From Phycisphaerae bacterium (GTDB lineage Bacteria > Planctomycetota > Phycisphaerae > Tepidisphaerales > Tepidisphaeraceae): a DNA stretch of 15,562 bases. The stretch covers positions 1-15,562 of the forward strand of contig JAUJNJ010000055.1 of the NCBI GenBank assembly GCA_030448225.1, written 5' to 3'. Numbering within the stretch: the stretch's first letter is position 1; every line of letters begins with the position of its first letter. A model generated the notes under the pieces. It saw only the letters and a list, made by a program, of their open reading frames with translations, was not told the DNA's origin and ran no database searches. Shown piece after piece: positions 8,117 to 14,885 of this stretch. The translations under genes were made by a program, and so were the position numbers.

Positions 8117-8509
8117 TCACGACTGCGCCTCCCCCTCCGCGGGCACGCGCAGGTAGAAGCGCCCGACCTCGGCGTCGAACGTCGTGCCGTCGTCGCGCTC
8201 CATGTGGTAGGTGCCGTCCATCGTGCCCCAGGTCGTGCGCAGCGGGCAGAAGCTCTGGTACTTGAACGCCTGCCCCGGCTCCAGCCGCGGCGTGTGGCCG
8301 ACGACGCCGGGCCCCTCGACCTCCTCGCGGCGGCCGTGGGCGTCGATGATGACCCAGTGGCGGCTGCGCAGCCGCGCCGGGGCGTCGCCGACGTTGGCGA
8401 TCACGATCGTGTAGCCGAAGAGGTAGCGCGGCTCCTGCGGGTCCGACTCGTCGGGCAGGTAGTACGCCGTCGCGCCGACGCGGATGCCGTGCGTCGTCGT
8501 GTCGGACAT
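8117..8509 (-). CDS. apaG: ApaG domain protein
   Basis: The 130-residue protein is an ApaG (DUF525) single-domain protein of a fibronectin-III-like beta fold. It shows the family blocks YLFGYTIVIANVGD, RLRSRHWVIIDAHGRREEVEGPGVVG, PRLEPGQAFKYQSFCPLRT and GTMDGTYHM, at about residues 28-104. ApaG is linked in proteobacteria to Ap4A metabolism and cobalt/magnesium phenotypes, but its biochemical role is unsettled. Here it sits between the FtsL-like gene (88 bp away) and ftsI (about 135 bp), inside a division cluster, which is not its usual place. The frame is intact, while the gene just upstream is frame-broken. Confidence 0.93.
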   Translation of the reverse strand: MSDTTTHGIRVGATAYYLPDESDPQEPRYLFGYTIVIANVGDAPARLRSRHWVIIDAHGRREEVEGPGVVGHTPRLEPGQAFKYQSFCPLRTTWGTMDGTYHMERDDGTTFDAEVGRFYLRVPAEGEAQS

Positions 8510-8597
8510 CTCGGGGTGGCCATGGCGGTCGAGGGTAAACGCGGGTCGGGCCGGCCGCTACTGCGGGGCCGGCCGCGTCGCCCCGCGGGGGACGTCG

Positions 8598-8888
8598 TCA
8601 CTCGGCGTCCGGGTTGTTGCCCACGTCGATCCAGTTCGAGTGCCGCGCTGCACCGGCGACTGCGACACCATCTTCAGGTCGTGCGAGTTGACCGTCTGCT
8701 GGATCGCGTTGGGCGCGGTGTAGACCGCGATCTGCAACTGCTGGCTCCAGAGCTTCGCCTGCTGGGCGTTGATCCGGTCGTTGAGCTGGCTGTTCTGGTG
8801 GCCGATCTCGATCCGCTGGTGGCGGAGTTGGAGCACGACGCAGGCGATGGCGGCGCCCGGAGAGGAGGCAGACGAGGAGTTTGATCAT
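8598..8888 (-). CDS. FtsL-like small bitopic membrane protein, frameshifted
   Basis: From ATG 8888 the reading starts MIKLLVCLLSG. An extra G in the CCC run at 8856-8858 breaks the membrane helix; removing it gives AAIACVVLQLRHQRI. A second change near 8650 restores the first frame, ending ARHSNWIDVGNNPDAE at 8598. The joined protein of about 96 residues has a membrane helix at residues 2-20. A glutamine-rich likely coiled coil follows (about 21-58: HQNSQLNDRINAQQAKLW), then a tail with LKMVSQSP. Size, topology and position (after rsmH, before ftsI) fit FtsL, which links FtsB/FtsQ with FtsWI. FtsL is poorly conserved, so the call rests on architecture and context. Confidence 0.65.
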   Translation of the reverse strand: MIKLLVCLLSGRRHRLRRAPTPPPADRDRPPEQPAQRPDQRPAGEALEPAVADRGLHRAQRDPADGQLARPEDGVAVAGAARHSNWIDVGNNPDAE

Positions 8889-8990
8889 CGCGGGCCAACC
8901 GGGTGGGGGTACCTGCGCGCTCGCGGCTCGGCGGGTGTGCGCCGAGACGCGAGCGGCAGATTCAGAAGGACCGAGCGCCCGACCGCGTCG

Positions 8991-10150
8991 TTACGACGCG
9001 CGCTCCATCACGGGCTTTCCCGGCAGGCGGAGCCTCATGTTCGGGTGGACGGTATCGCCCCCCTTGAGGATGTCCTTGTTCATGTCCTTGAGCTTCGTCC
9101 AGTCGTTGCCCGAACCGAGCTGCTCGTTGGCGATCTTCCAGAAGGTTGTCGTTCTCCTTGACGGTGTACCACTGGTTCCCCTGGCCGGGCGACGGCTCGG
9201 CCGGCGCGGCGGCGACGACCTCGGTCGCGCGGCCTCCGGACGGACGGGACGATCGGCGACGGAGCGCGCGCGATCGCCTGCGCGGCTGGGCGGCGGGGGC
9301 GGCGGTCGCCATTTGTTGCTGCTGCTGCTGCTGCTGAGCGGCCGGGGCCGACGGCGCGGGCAGGATCGTGTAGGTGCGGCCGACGATCACGCGGTCGGGG
9401 TTCTTCTGGAGCGAGGGTTGGCGGCAACGATCGCGTCGCGGTTCGCCTTCGTGTTGCCGCCCATGAGCTTCGACGCCATCTTCGAGGCTGTCGCCCGGCT
9501 GCACCTTGTACTTGCTGACGGCGGCCATCGGCGCGCGCTGCGGAGCGGGCGTCACCGGTGCCGCGGTCTGGCCCGCGTCGCCGACGGGGACGAGGTCGGC
9601 GGGGTTGCGGTTCGCCCTGCGCGCGATCCGATTCCGGCGTGCCCTCGGACGGCGTCGCGGCAATCGACCCGGCCGGGTCGGGCGCCCGGCGGCAGTTGTT
9701 GCGGCTGGGCCGGCGTCTGCGGCTGCGTGATGACGAGCCCACCAGCGGCGCCCCGCGGCAGGCGATCGGCGACGCCGGCGATTGGCCGGACGGTGCGGGA
9801 ACGGGCTGGATCGTGATCTGCTGCGCGCGCCATCGGCGTGCCGCCGGGGCCGACCTGGATCGTCTGCACCGCGGGCTGCTGCGGGGCGGCCGGCGGCGCG
9901 CGGGCGAAGGGCGTCAGTTCCTGGCGCGTCGGCAGCGGGCCGGTGGGGATGCTCGGCGGCGGGATCACGGTCGTGATCGTCGGCGCTCGGGCGCCAGCGT
10001 CGTCGTGCCGCGTCGCACGTCCGGGCCGGCGCTGGCCAGGGCGGCCTTGGGCGGCTCGGTGGTGCTCGTCATGTGATCCGAGAGCAGGATCCCGATCACG
10101 ATGATGAAGGCCAGCCCGACGAGCATCCCGATCTTCGTTTCACGCGTCAT
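8991..10150 (-). CDS. Membrane-anchored protein with two LysM domains, many frameshifts
   Basis: ATG 10150 opens a short basic head, one membrane helix (KIGMLVGLAFIIVIGILLSD, about residues 6-25) and a long Pro/Ala/Gln-rich linker. At least six one-base frame changes are needed to read on. LysM 1 is rebuilt from KYKVQPGDSLED, MASKLMGGNTKANRDAIVAA and PSLQKNPDRVIVGRTYTIL (about 9350-9520). An 8-Gln run (9313-9336) and an Ala/Arg-rich linker follow. LysM 2 is rebuilt from WYTVKENDN, WKIANEQLGSGNDWTKLKDMN and VHPNMRLRLPGKPV (about 9005-9175). The stop TAA is at 8991, giving about 385 residues. LysM domains bind the GlcNAc backbone of peptidoglycan; with a single N-terminal anchor this would be an inner-membrane protein reaching the wall. 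Its place between rsmH and ftsL suggests a division or wall role (inference). Confidence 0.75.
9313..9336. repeat. CTG/CAG trinucleotide run encoding eight glutamines
   Basis: Two TTG and six CTG units on the plus strand encode Gln8 on the minus strand in the linker between the two LysM domains. The repeat is in frame with both flanks. Confidence 0.85.
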
Positions 10151-10174
10151 GAGAGGACATCCTGGTGCCGAGCA

Positions 10175-10268
10175 CCGAGTGGGGGCCGTGGGCCGTGTGC
10201 GCGTGCCGCGCAGGACAACGAATTCTGCGGCGCGGTCCCGGGTCCCCACTCGGCGCTCGCCCGGGACC
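10175..10268. repeat. Two interlaced inverted repeats between rsmH and the LysM gene
   Basis: CCGAGTGGGG at 10175-10184 is matched by CCCCACTCGG at 10244-10253 (10-bp arms). GGTCCCGGG at 10234-10242 is matched by CCCGGGACC at 10260-10268 (9-bp arms, 17-base loop). The second arm of the first pair lies in the loop of the second, so the two structures compete or form a pseudoknot. This 138-bp gap has no gene. Confidence 0.7.
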
Positions 10269-10288
10269 CGGCCGTGACCGGCACGTTC

Positions 10289-11209
10289 TTATGTTTTCTC
10301 AGCCACGCGCAGCTTTGCGGAGCGCGAGCGCGGGTTGGCGTAGACTTCTTCGTCGGCGGGGGAGAGGGGCCTCTTCGTGACGACCTTCATCTGCCCGATC
10401 TGCTCCGCCGACCGAAACCCCTGCTTGACGATGCGGTCTTCCGTCGAGTGGAAGCTGATGACCCCCAGCCGACCGCCGGCGTTCAACCGCTTGGGCGCCC
10501 GCCCGAGCAGGTCGTGCAGGTTCTCGACCTCGCGGTTCACCGCCATGCGCAGGGCCATGAAGGTTCGCGTCGCGGGGTCGATGCGGTCGCGGTCGTGGTG
10601 GTTCCGCGGGATGACCGACCGCACGAGGTCCGCCAGCCGATCCGTCGTAGTTATCGGCGACAATCGGCGGGCCTCGCCAATCTTTCTGGCGATACGCCGC
10701 GAGTAACGCTCCTGCGCCAGTTCATATAGGACGTTGGCCAGGTCGTCCTCGCGCATCGTGTTCACGAGGTCGGCGGCGGTGCGGCGCGTGCGCGGGTCGA
10801 TGCGCATGTCGAGCGGCATCGGCTGCGCGAACGACAGGCCGTACTGCTCGTCGAAGAGTTGGTTGGTGCTGAGGCCGAGGTCCGCCAGCACGCCGTCGAC
10901 GGCGGGGACGCCGGCGGCGTTCAGCACGTCGTCGAGTTCCGCGAAGTTCGCGTGGAAGAAGCGCACCGGGCAGGTGACGGCGGCGGCGGCGGCGGCGGCG
11001 GCGAGGCGGTCGCGCGCGAACTCGAGGTTGCGCGGGTCGGCGTCGATCGCGATCAGCAGGCCGGTCGGCCCGAGGTGTTCGGCGACGGCGGCCGCGTGCC
11101 CGCCGCGGCCGAGCGTGCAGTCGACGAAAATTTTCCCGGGCGCGGGGGCGAGTGTGCCGATGGTCTCCCGCAGGAGAACCGGGTCGTGGCCGGTGGGGGG
11201 AAGCTGCAT
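10289..11209 (-). CDS. rsmH: RsmH, 16S rRNA (cytosine-1402 N4)-methyltransferase
   Basis: The 306-residue protein (also called MraW) methylates N4 of C1402 in 16S rRNA using SAM. Visible motifs are HDPVLLRETI near the start, the SAM-binding DCTLGRGGHA at residues 30-39, IDADPRNLEFAR around 55-66, LADLGLSTNQLFD at 108-120, GLSFAQPMPLDMRID at 124-138, FMALRMAVNREVENL at 217-231, GGRLGVISFHSTEDRIVK at 245-262 and TKRPLSPADEEVYANPRSRSAKLR near the end. The usual FHSLEDR reads FHSTEDR here. An eight-alanine run at 70-77 is encoded by a pure GCC repeat. It normally follows mraZ directly; here about 940 bp separate them. The frame is intact. No strong Shine-Dalgarno precedes ATG 11209. Confidence 0.95.
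   Translation of the reverse strand: MQLPPTGHDPVLLRETIGTLAPAPGKIFVDCTLGRGGHAAAVAEHLGPTGLLIAIDADPRNLEFARDRLAAAAAAAAVTCPVRFFHANFAELDDVLNAAGVPAVDGVLADLGLSTNQLFDEQYGLSFAQPMPLDMRIDPRTRRTAADLVNTMREDDLANVLYELAQERYSRRIARKIGEARRLSPITTTDRLADLVRSVIPRNHHDRDRIDPATRTFMALRMAVNREVENLHDLLGRAPKRLNAGGRLGVISFHSTEDRIVKQGFRSAEQIGQMKVVTKRPLSPADEEVYANPRSRSAKLRVAEKT
10978..11001. repeat. (CGG)8 trinucleotide run inside rsmH
   Basis: Eight uninterrupted CGG units on the plus strand encode Ala residues on the minus strand, in a surface-type linker after the SAM-binding part of RsmH. Confidence 0.9.
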
Positions 11210-12145
11210 GAGGACGGCAACTTAGGCGGGCAATTTTTGCCTTGCAAATAGGTTGCTAGAGTGACATAGTGGGAGATGTTCGGGCCTTGTTACACTGACG
11301 GAAATGCGGGTGGGCTATCACCGTGTTTCAGATGTGCGGCCGTGCGGCGTTCCCAGACGACGCACGCGAGAAGGCAGGAACACTTCTGCGGCGGAAATGG
11401 CGGAAGATCGAAGTGAGGCGGTCGTTCTCTTGGATCAGGACATCGGCGTCCGCGCCGACCGGTTTGTACATCCACGATAACGATACGGCAGAGCCGGGCA
11501 TCCTACCCCCTCGATCCCAGGCGAGGGCCCCGTCCGTGAGACGGCTCCACAGTATCGCGTGAACCTCTGCGTCGCGAAGTTGTCCGGCCATCCCGGCCGG
11601 CGGCGGACGACGTCTGCCGCGCCTCGCGACGATCTTTCCCAACGCCACCCGCAGACCGCTGCTCGAACCGTCGGGCAATCCTTTGCCCGGCGACACGAAC
11701 AGCGGCCGGCGGATGGGCCGGTACGAAAACCGGTGCAATGGGGCGGCTCCACAACCCGTGCGCCGCCTCAGTGCGCCAGTCGGCGACCGCCGCTTACCCG
11801 CCTCCGCGGGCATGACGGCGATCAAGTCAGAACCGATCCGCGTTTCGGCCTCCGTGCCGAATGACCGCCGCCGACGGCTCCGCCGAAGGCGTGCAGTCCC
11901 GGCCGTCCGTGCCGGGGTGCGGATCATCCCTGTACAGGCGCGGAGCTTCCGTGCCGCCAACCCCTGTACGGGTTTGGTCGCTTGCGCAACCGCTCAAACA
12001 TCCTTGTGTGGAGAGACCCACCGTCCCTGAGGTGCCTCTCTGAGCACTCCGCCGCCCTCGATGGCGACGGCCCATTCGCTTCGCACGCGGGGGCCGGGCT
12101 CTTCCCAGGCCGGCACCCCTGTGGTTCGGAACAAACGTGATTCGG
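11210..12145. other. Unusual ~940-bp spacer between mraZ and rsmH
   Basis: mraZ and rsmH are normally adjacent. I find no recognisable gene here. A 210-codon minus-strand frame (11328-11960) is open, but its arginine-rich composition, lack of motifs and overlap with other open frames suggest chance. Small structures are present: a GGCAA-TTT-TTGCC hairpin at 11229-11241 just before rsmH, CCCGC-CTCC-GCGGG at 11797-11810 beside a CATGACGGC sequence like dispersed intergenic repeats, and the palindrome CCTGTACAGG near 11935 with a second CCTGTAC copy near 11963. This looks like inserted repeat or decayed mobile DNA (inference). Confidence 0.5.
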
Positions 12146-12667
12146 TTACCGGCTCTCCGCGATCCCCGGGGTCCGCTCGGCGGCCCGCTCCGGTGACTGG
12201 CGAAGGTGTCGGGCGGCGTTCGCGATCTCCGCGCTCCGCTGCTCCAACTGCTCCCGGTAGGCGTCCCACTCCTCGCGATTCCAGAGTTCGAGGTGATCGC
12301 GGACGCCGATCAGCGTCACCTCTTTTTTGATGCCCGACCGCTTCAGCGTCTTGTCGGGCACCAGGATCCGTCCCTGCTTGTCAGGCTCGACCCGGCTCGC
12401 CCTTGCGAAGTGCAACTGGTCGAACGCGAGCAGGTCGAGCGCGGGCGTCATCTCCTGCGGCGCCCGGGCGACGAGTTCCTCGTAATACCGCTCCGGGTAG
12501 AACCACGGCACGCGGTTGACGCCGGGCACGAGGAAGAACGCCTCGCCGTGGACGTCCGGCACGATCGACCGTCGGACCTCCGACGGGATGAGCAGACGAC
12601 TCTTGTCGTCGATCGTCAGTTCGTACTCGCCGTAAAGAACTGGGTGCCGCAAGGTCTCACGTTCCAT
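12146..12667 (-). CDS. mraZ: MraZ, dcw-cluster transcriptional regulator
   Basis: The 173-residue protein has the two SpoVT-AbrB-like half-domains of MraZ. The first is at about 10-52 (LYGEYELTIDDKSRLLIPSEVR, with the DxKSRLxIP signature). The second is at about 93-135 (VEPDKQGRILVPDKTLKRSGIKKEVTLIGVRDHLELWN). A charged, helical C-terminal tail of about 40 residues extends beyond the usual length of about 145. MraZ forms a ring-shaped oligomer and represses its own dcw promoter by binding direct repeats of TGGG/GTGGG type. Such repeats are seen just upstream (12693-12707). ATG 12667 is the first start giving the family N-terminus; no strong Shine-Dalgarno is visible. The frame is intact. Confidence 0.93.
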   Translation of the reverse strand: MERETLRHPVLYGEYELTIDDKSRLLIPSEVRRSIVPDVHGEAFFLVPGVNRVPWFYPERYYEELVARAPQEMTPALDLLAFDQLHFARASRVEPDKQGRILVPDKTLKRSGIKKEVTLIGVRDHLELWNREEWDAYREQLEQRSAEIANAARHLRQSPERAAERTPGIAESR

Positions 12668-12692
12668 TCATCACGACGACGTGGGTTTTTCT

Positions 12693-12707
12693 ACCACATC
12701 GACCCAC
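12693..12707 (-). promoter_or_regulatory. Putative MraZ-binding boxes (two GTGGG-type repeats)
   Basis: On the minus strand GTGGG (12707-12703) is followed by GTGGT (12697-12693), exactly 10 bp apart, about 25-40 bp before the mraZ start. Known MraZ operators are GTGGG-type repeats with a 5-base spacer. Only two boxes are clear here; a third at the same spacing is not conserved. Confidence 0.55.
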
Positions 12708-12713
12708 TTCTGC

Positions 12714-12752
12714 AACTTGAAAATTGCCGACGTGGGAACATTATTTCAAGTT
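12714..12752. promoter_or_regulatory. 9-bp inverted repeat upstream of mraZ, possible operator
   Basis: AACTTGAAA (12714-12722) and TTTCAAGTT (12744-12752) are perfect inverted copies, with centres 30 bp apart, about three helical turns. They lie in the only AT-rich stretch near the mraZ promoter. On the minus strand the distal arm contains TTGAAA, which could act as a -35 element. A DNA-binding site is inferred, not proven. Confidence 0.4.
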
Positions 12753-12848
12753 CTGGGAAAGGAAGTCCCTAGGTCCTGACGACATCGAGCTTTATGGTTG
12801 CGCCCCCTTCACGATGTTGTATCAACGCTTCGCAATGTGAGCGCCGAC

Positions 12849-12857
12849 TGTGGATAA
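12849..12857 (-). promoter_or_regulatory. Perfect consensus DnaA box
   Basis: TGTGGATAA on the plus strand is TTATCCACA on the minus strand, the strict DnaA box. It stands alone about 180 bp upstream of mraZ, without neighbouring boxes or an AT-rich unwinding region. An origin is therefore unlikely; regulation or chance are the alternatives. Confidence 0.35.
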
Positions 12858-12882
12858 GCTGTTGACAGGATGGTGCCCGGAG

Positions 12883-12899
12883 CGGGCTGGCTGAGCCCG
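12883..12899 (-). terminator. Short hairpin after the membrane-protein gene
   Basis: CGGGCT-GGCTG-AGCCCG forms a 6-bp GC stem 25-41 bp beyond the stop at 12924 in the minus direction. There is no T-run, so terminator function is only possible. Confidence 0.3.
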
Positions 12900-12923
12900 G
12901 TCGGAGCAGGCGGGCTGAGCTAG

Positions 12924-13553
12924 CTACCGGCAGAGGCGAGACTTAAGCCTGACGCCAGCCGCAGCGATTGTGAGGATGATGAGCAAGATCCAGGACGCGT
13001 GGTGAGGTCCATGCGCGGCCGGAAGAACGAATAAGAGCGGGCTGAACGGTACGGCGACGGCCCCCGAAGCCTCGCCGAAGTCGGCGTTGAGGTACAGGAC
13101 GAGGGGGTGCGCAAAGGCCAAAGCGGTCGCGACCGCAACGGCTGGGAGGTGGAATATTGGCGGGCGAAGCACAACCGTCCATGCGGCAAGGGTGATCAAC
13201 CAGGCGGAGAGGTATACCGCCGAGCGAACGACCAACTCAACCGGTACGGATGAGATCGCCCCGGCGATCAGCGTCATCGGCCAAGCCGAGCCGATCACCA
13301 TCACGGCCGTGAGGCGATCCCGGAGCAGCAGGGGGAAGAGCAGGGCCGATCCGACGACTTGGGCGCACAGCACGGTGGCGAAGGCAAAGTCTTCTCCGGT
13401 GGCCGGGTACTTCGCCCACAGCGGCACCCGGCTCGTCGTGGCCGCGAGCGCCGCCACTTGGGGGCCCAGCCACGCGAGCAACGGCAGGGCCGGGCCGCCG
13501 TGCGGGCGTGCAGGATTTGGCTGAGGTCGCTCGGCACCGCCGGCCCCGGTCAA
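12924..13553 (-). CDS. Multi-spanning membrane protein, unknown function
   Basis: The frame after the FtsQ-like gene gives about 209 residues. A TTG at 13553 overlaps that gene's TGA stop (TTGA), a form that allows coupled translation; later starts such as GTG near 13460 are possible. After a proline-rich head, about five to six hydrophobic segments follow. These are centred on LLAWLGPQVAALAA, FAFATVLCAQVVGSALLFPLLL, VMVIGSAWPMTLIAGAISSVPVELVV, AVYLSAWLITLAAWTVVL, AVAVATALAFAHPLVLYL, and ILLIILTIAAAGV close to a basic C-terminus. I recognise no family or motif. Co-transcription with the FtsQ-like gene is likely; any division role is a guess. Confidence 0.65.
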   Translation of the reverse strand: MTGAGGAERPQPNPARPHGGPALPLLAWLGPQVAALAATTSRVPLWAKYPATGEDFAFATVLCAQVVGSALLFPLLLRDRLTAVMVIGSAWPMTLIAGAISSVPVELVVRSAVYLSAWLITLAAWTVVLRPPIFHLPAVAVATALAFAHPLVLYLNADFGEASGAVAVPFSPLLFVLPAAHGPHHASWILLIILTIAAAGVRLKSRLCR

Positions 13554-14479
13554 GGCTGCGTGCTCGCCTGCTGGACGATCGAGTCCGGGCTCGGGTAGGT
13601 GATCTTGTCGAATCGGATGTCGATCCACGGCTGCCTCGCGTCGATCCGGCCGAACTCGGCGTGCACGCGGTGGAGGTAGTCCATCTTCTGCGCGACGCTC
13701 ACCTCGATGAACTTGTGCGTCGCGTCGATCGGCCCGCCCCAGCGGACCTCGGTGTTGTACTTCGTGACGAGCACGAGCTGCGCCTCGCGCGCGTCGTGCC
13801 GCCCGCCGAAGTTCTCCACCCGCACCTTGGTGATCTCGTCGGTGAACGGCTTGCCGTACAGCAGGCCGACCAGCGCCAGCCCGGCCTTGAGGTCGTCGCC
13901 GCCCCAGGGGCGGCCCGCCTGCGGGGGCGGCCGGCGGATGCCCTCGATCACGCGGATGTGCGTGTGGCGGTCCTGCCCGAACATCAGCCGCGGCAGGTGG
14001 GCGGCGGTGAACCGCTCGGGCAGCTTCACGCCGGCGGCGTCGACGTACCAGTAGTCGTCGCGCCACTTTACCAGTGCGACGGGGGAGCGGAAGTCGCAAT
14101 CGATCTCGAGCATGTCGCCCGGCCGCTCGCCGTACGCCCGGCGGACCTGGCGGACCGTGCGGATCCACGGGTTGGTCTTCAGGAGCTTCACGCGGTCGGC
14201 GAGCATCTGCTTGTCGAACGTCGACTGGATGCCCGCCGGGCGGATCGACTCGGCGATCTGCTGGGCGAGGAAGTCGGTCATCCAGATCGGCCGGTGCTTC
14301 AGCACGATCGACGGCGGCCGCTTCGGGTAGACGACCTTGCGCTCGACGTACTGCCGCGTGAAGTGCAGCGCCGCCGCGCCGCCGCACAGGAACAGCAGCG
14401 CCAGGCCGGCGTGGATCGACACCCGCCGGATGAGGGCGGCACGTTCGGGATCGAACTTGGACTTTTTCGACTTCGCCAT
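13550..14479 (-). CDS. FtsQ-like bitopic division protein
   Basis: The 309-residue protein has a basic cytoplasmic head (MAKSKKSKFDPE), one membrane helix (about residues 22-40) and a large periplasmic part. Residues about 62-135 read as a POTRA-like module (LLKTNPWIRTVRQVRRAYG...). They are followed by a strand-rich domain containing DDYWYVDAAGVKLPERF (141-157), comparable to the 'yvDxxGxvf' segment of FtsQ beta domains. This order is the FtsQ layout; FtsQ recruits FtsB/FtsL and FtsWI at the septum. Sequence similarity is modest, so the call rests on topology, motif and the nearby mraZ-rsmH-ftsL-ftsI genes. Unusually it lies upstream of mraZ. The start ATG 14479 has no strong Shine-Dalgarno. 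The frame is intact. Confidence 0.65.
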   Translation of the reverse strand: MAKSKKSKFDPERAALIRRVSIHAGLALLFLCGGAAALHFTRQYVERKVVYPKRPPSIVLKHRPIWMTDFLAQQIAESIRPAGIQSTFDKQMLADRVKLLKTNPWIRTVRQVRRAYGERPGDMLEIDCDFRSPVALVKWRDDYWYVDAAGVKLPERFTAAHLPRLMFGQDRHTHIRVIEGIRRPPPQAGRPWGGDDLKAGLALVGLLYGKPFTDEITKVRVENFGGRHDAREAQLVLVTKYNTEVRWGGPIDATHKFIEVSVAQKMDYLHRVHAEFGRIDARQPWIDIRFDKITYPSPDSIVQQASTQP

Positions 14480-14885
14480 AAGGTGCGGCGAGACGTCGCG
14501 CGCCGATCGGCCGCCGAAAACCGGGCAGCCGGGCCGACATCTCCCCGGTCCCCTTATCGGACGGCTAGCCGCGCCGACTGCAACGAAGCGTGAGGAGATG
14601 ACTTAGGGAGGAACCACGCGAACCCCGGCGTGACGGGTGGGCGAGCGCGATTGAGGAGCGGTCCGACGCCAGGGTCCCGCCCGCGCAAGCGTGCGGGCCA
14701 CGCCGTGGCGCCGACATCAATGGCGACGTGAAGGTGATCGGAACGGCGCGTGTCACGCCGCTTTCTGATGCGTGCTCGCCTTTCGCACTCGAAGGACGAA
14801 CAGACGTCGATCATCCAGTGTCGTTGAGCCGCCGCTCGAAGAGCGGCGCCCCGCCCTGCGGCGCACGTGTTGCAACCCCACGAAC
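14480..14885. other. Intergenic region; hairpin but no gene
   Basis: About 400 bp separate the FtsQ-like gene from the ATPase remnant. Frames here lack motifs. At 14679-14698 GCCCGCGC-AAGC-GTGCGGGC folds as an 8-bp stem with one G-U pair, similar in style to the CAAGC hairpin at 6026-6045. No P-loop that could belong to the downstream ATPase is seen in any plus frame. Confidence 0.5.

Noticed and set aside
8881..9816. 311-codon plus-strand open frame opposite the LysM gene
   Set aside because: Its TTG start and Arg/Gly-rich sequence are explained as the mirror of the frame-broken LysM gene, whose domains are clear on the minus strand.
11328..11960. 210-codon minus-strand open frame in the mraZ-rsmH spacer, with a weak DUF559-like look (AILWSRL)
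   Set aside because: The similarity covers only a few residues, the conserved nuclease motifs are missing and composition is arginine-rich, so it is not called as a gene.
12849..12857. Replication origin at the DnaA box
   Set aside because: Only one box is found, with no AT-rich unwinding stretch, and dnaA or dnaN are not nearby.
12862..12867. TTGACA as a plus-strand -35 promoter element
   Set aside because: No acceptable -10 hexamer follows at 16-18 bp and no plus-strand gene lies downstream.
12924..14540. Single 538-codon minus frame that would fuse the upstream region with the membrane protein
   Set aside because: Across 13550-14479 the FtsQ-like protein in another frame has natural composition and motifs; only the last ~209 codons of this long frame look real.
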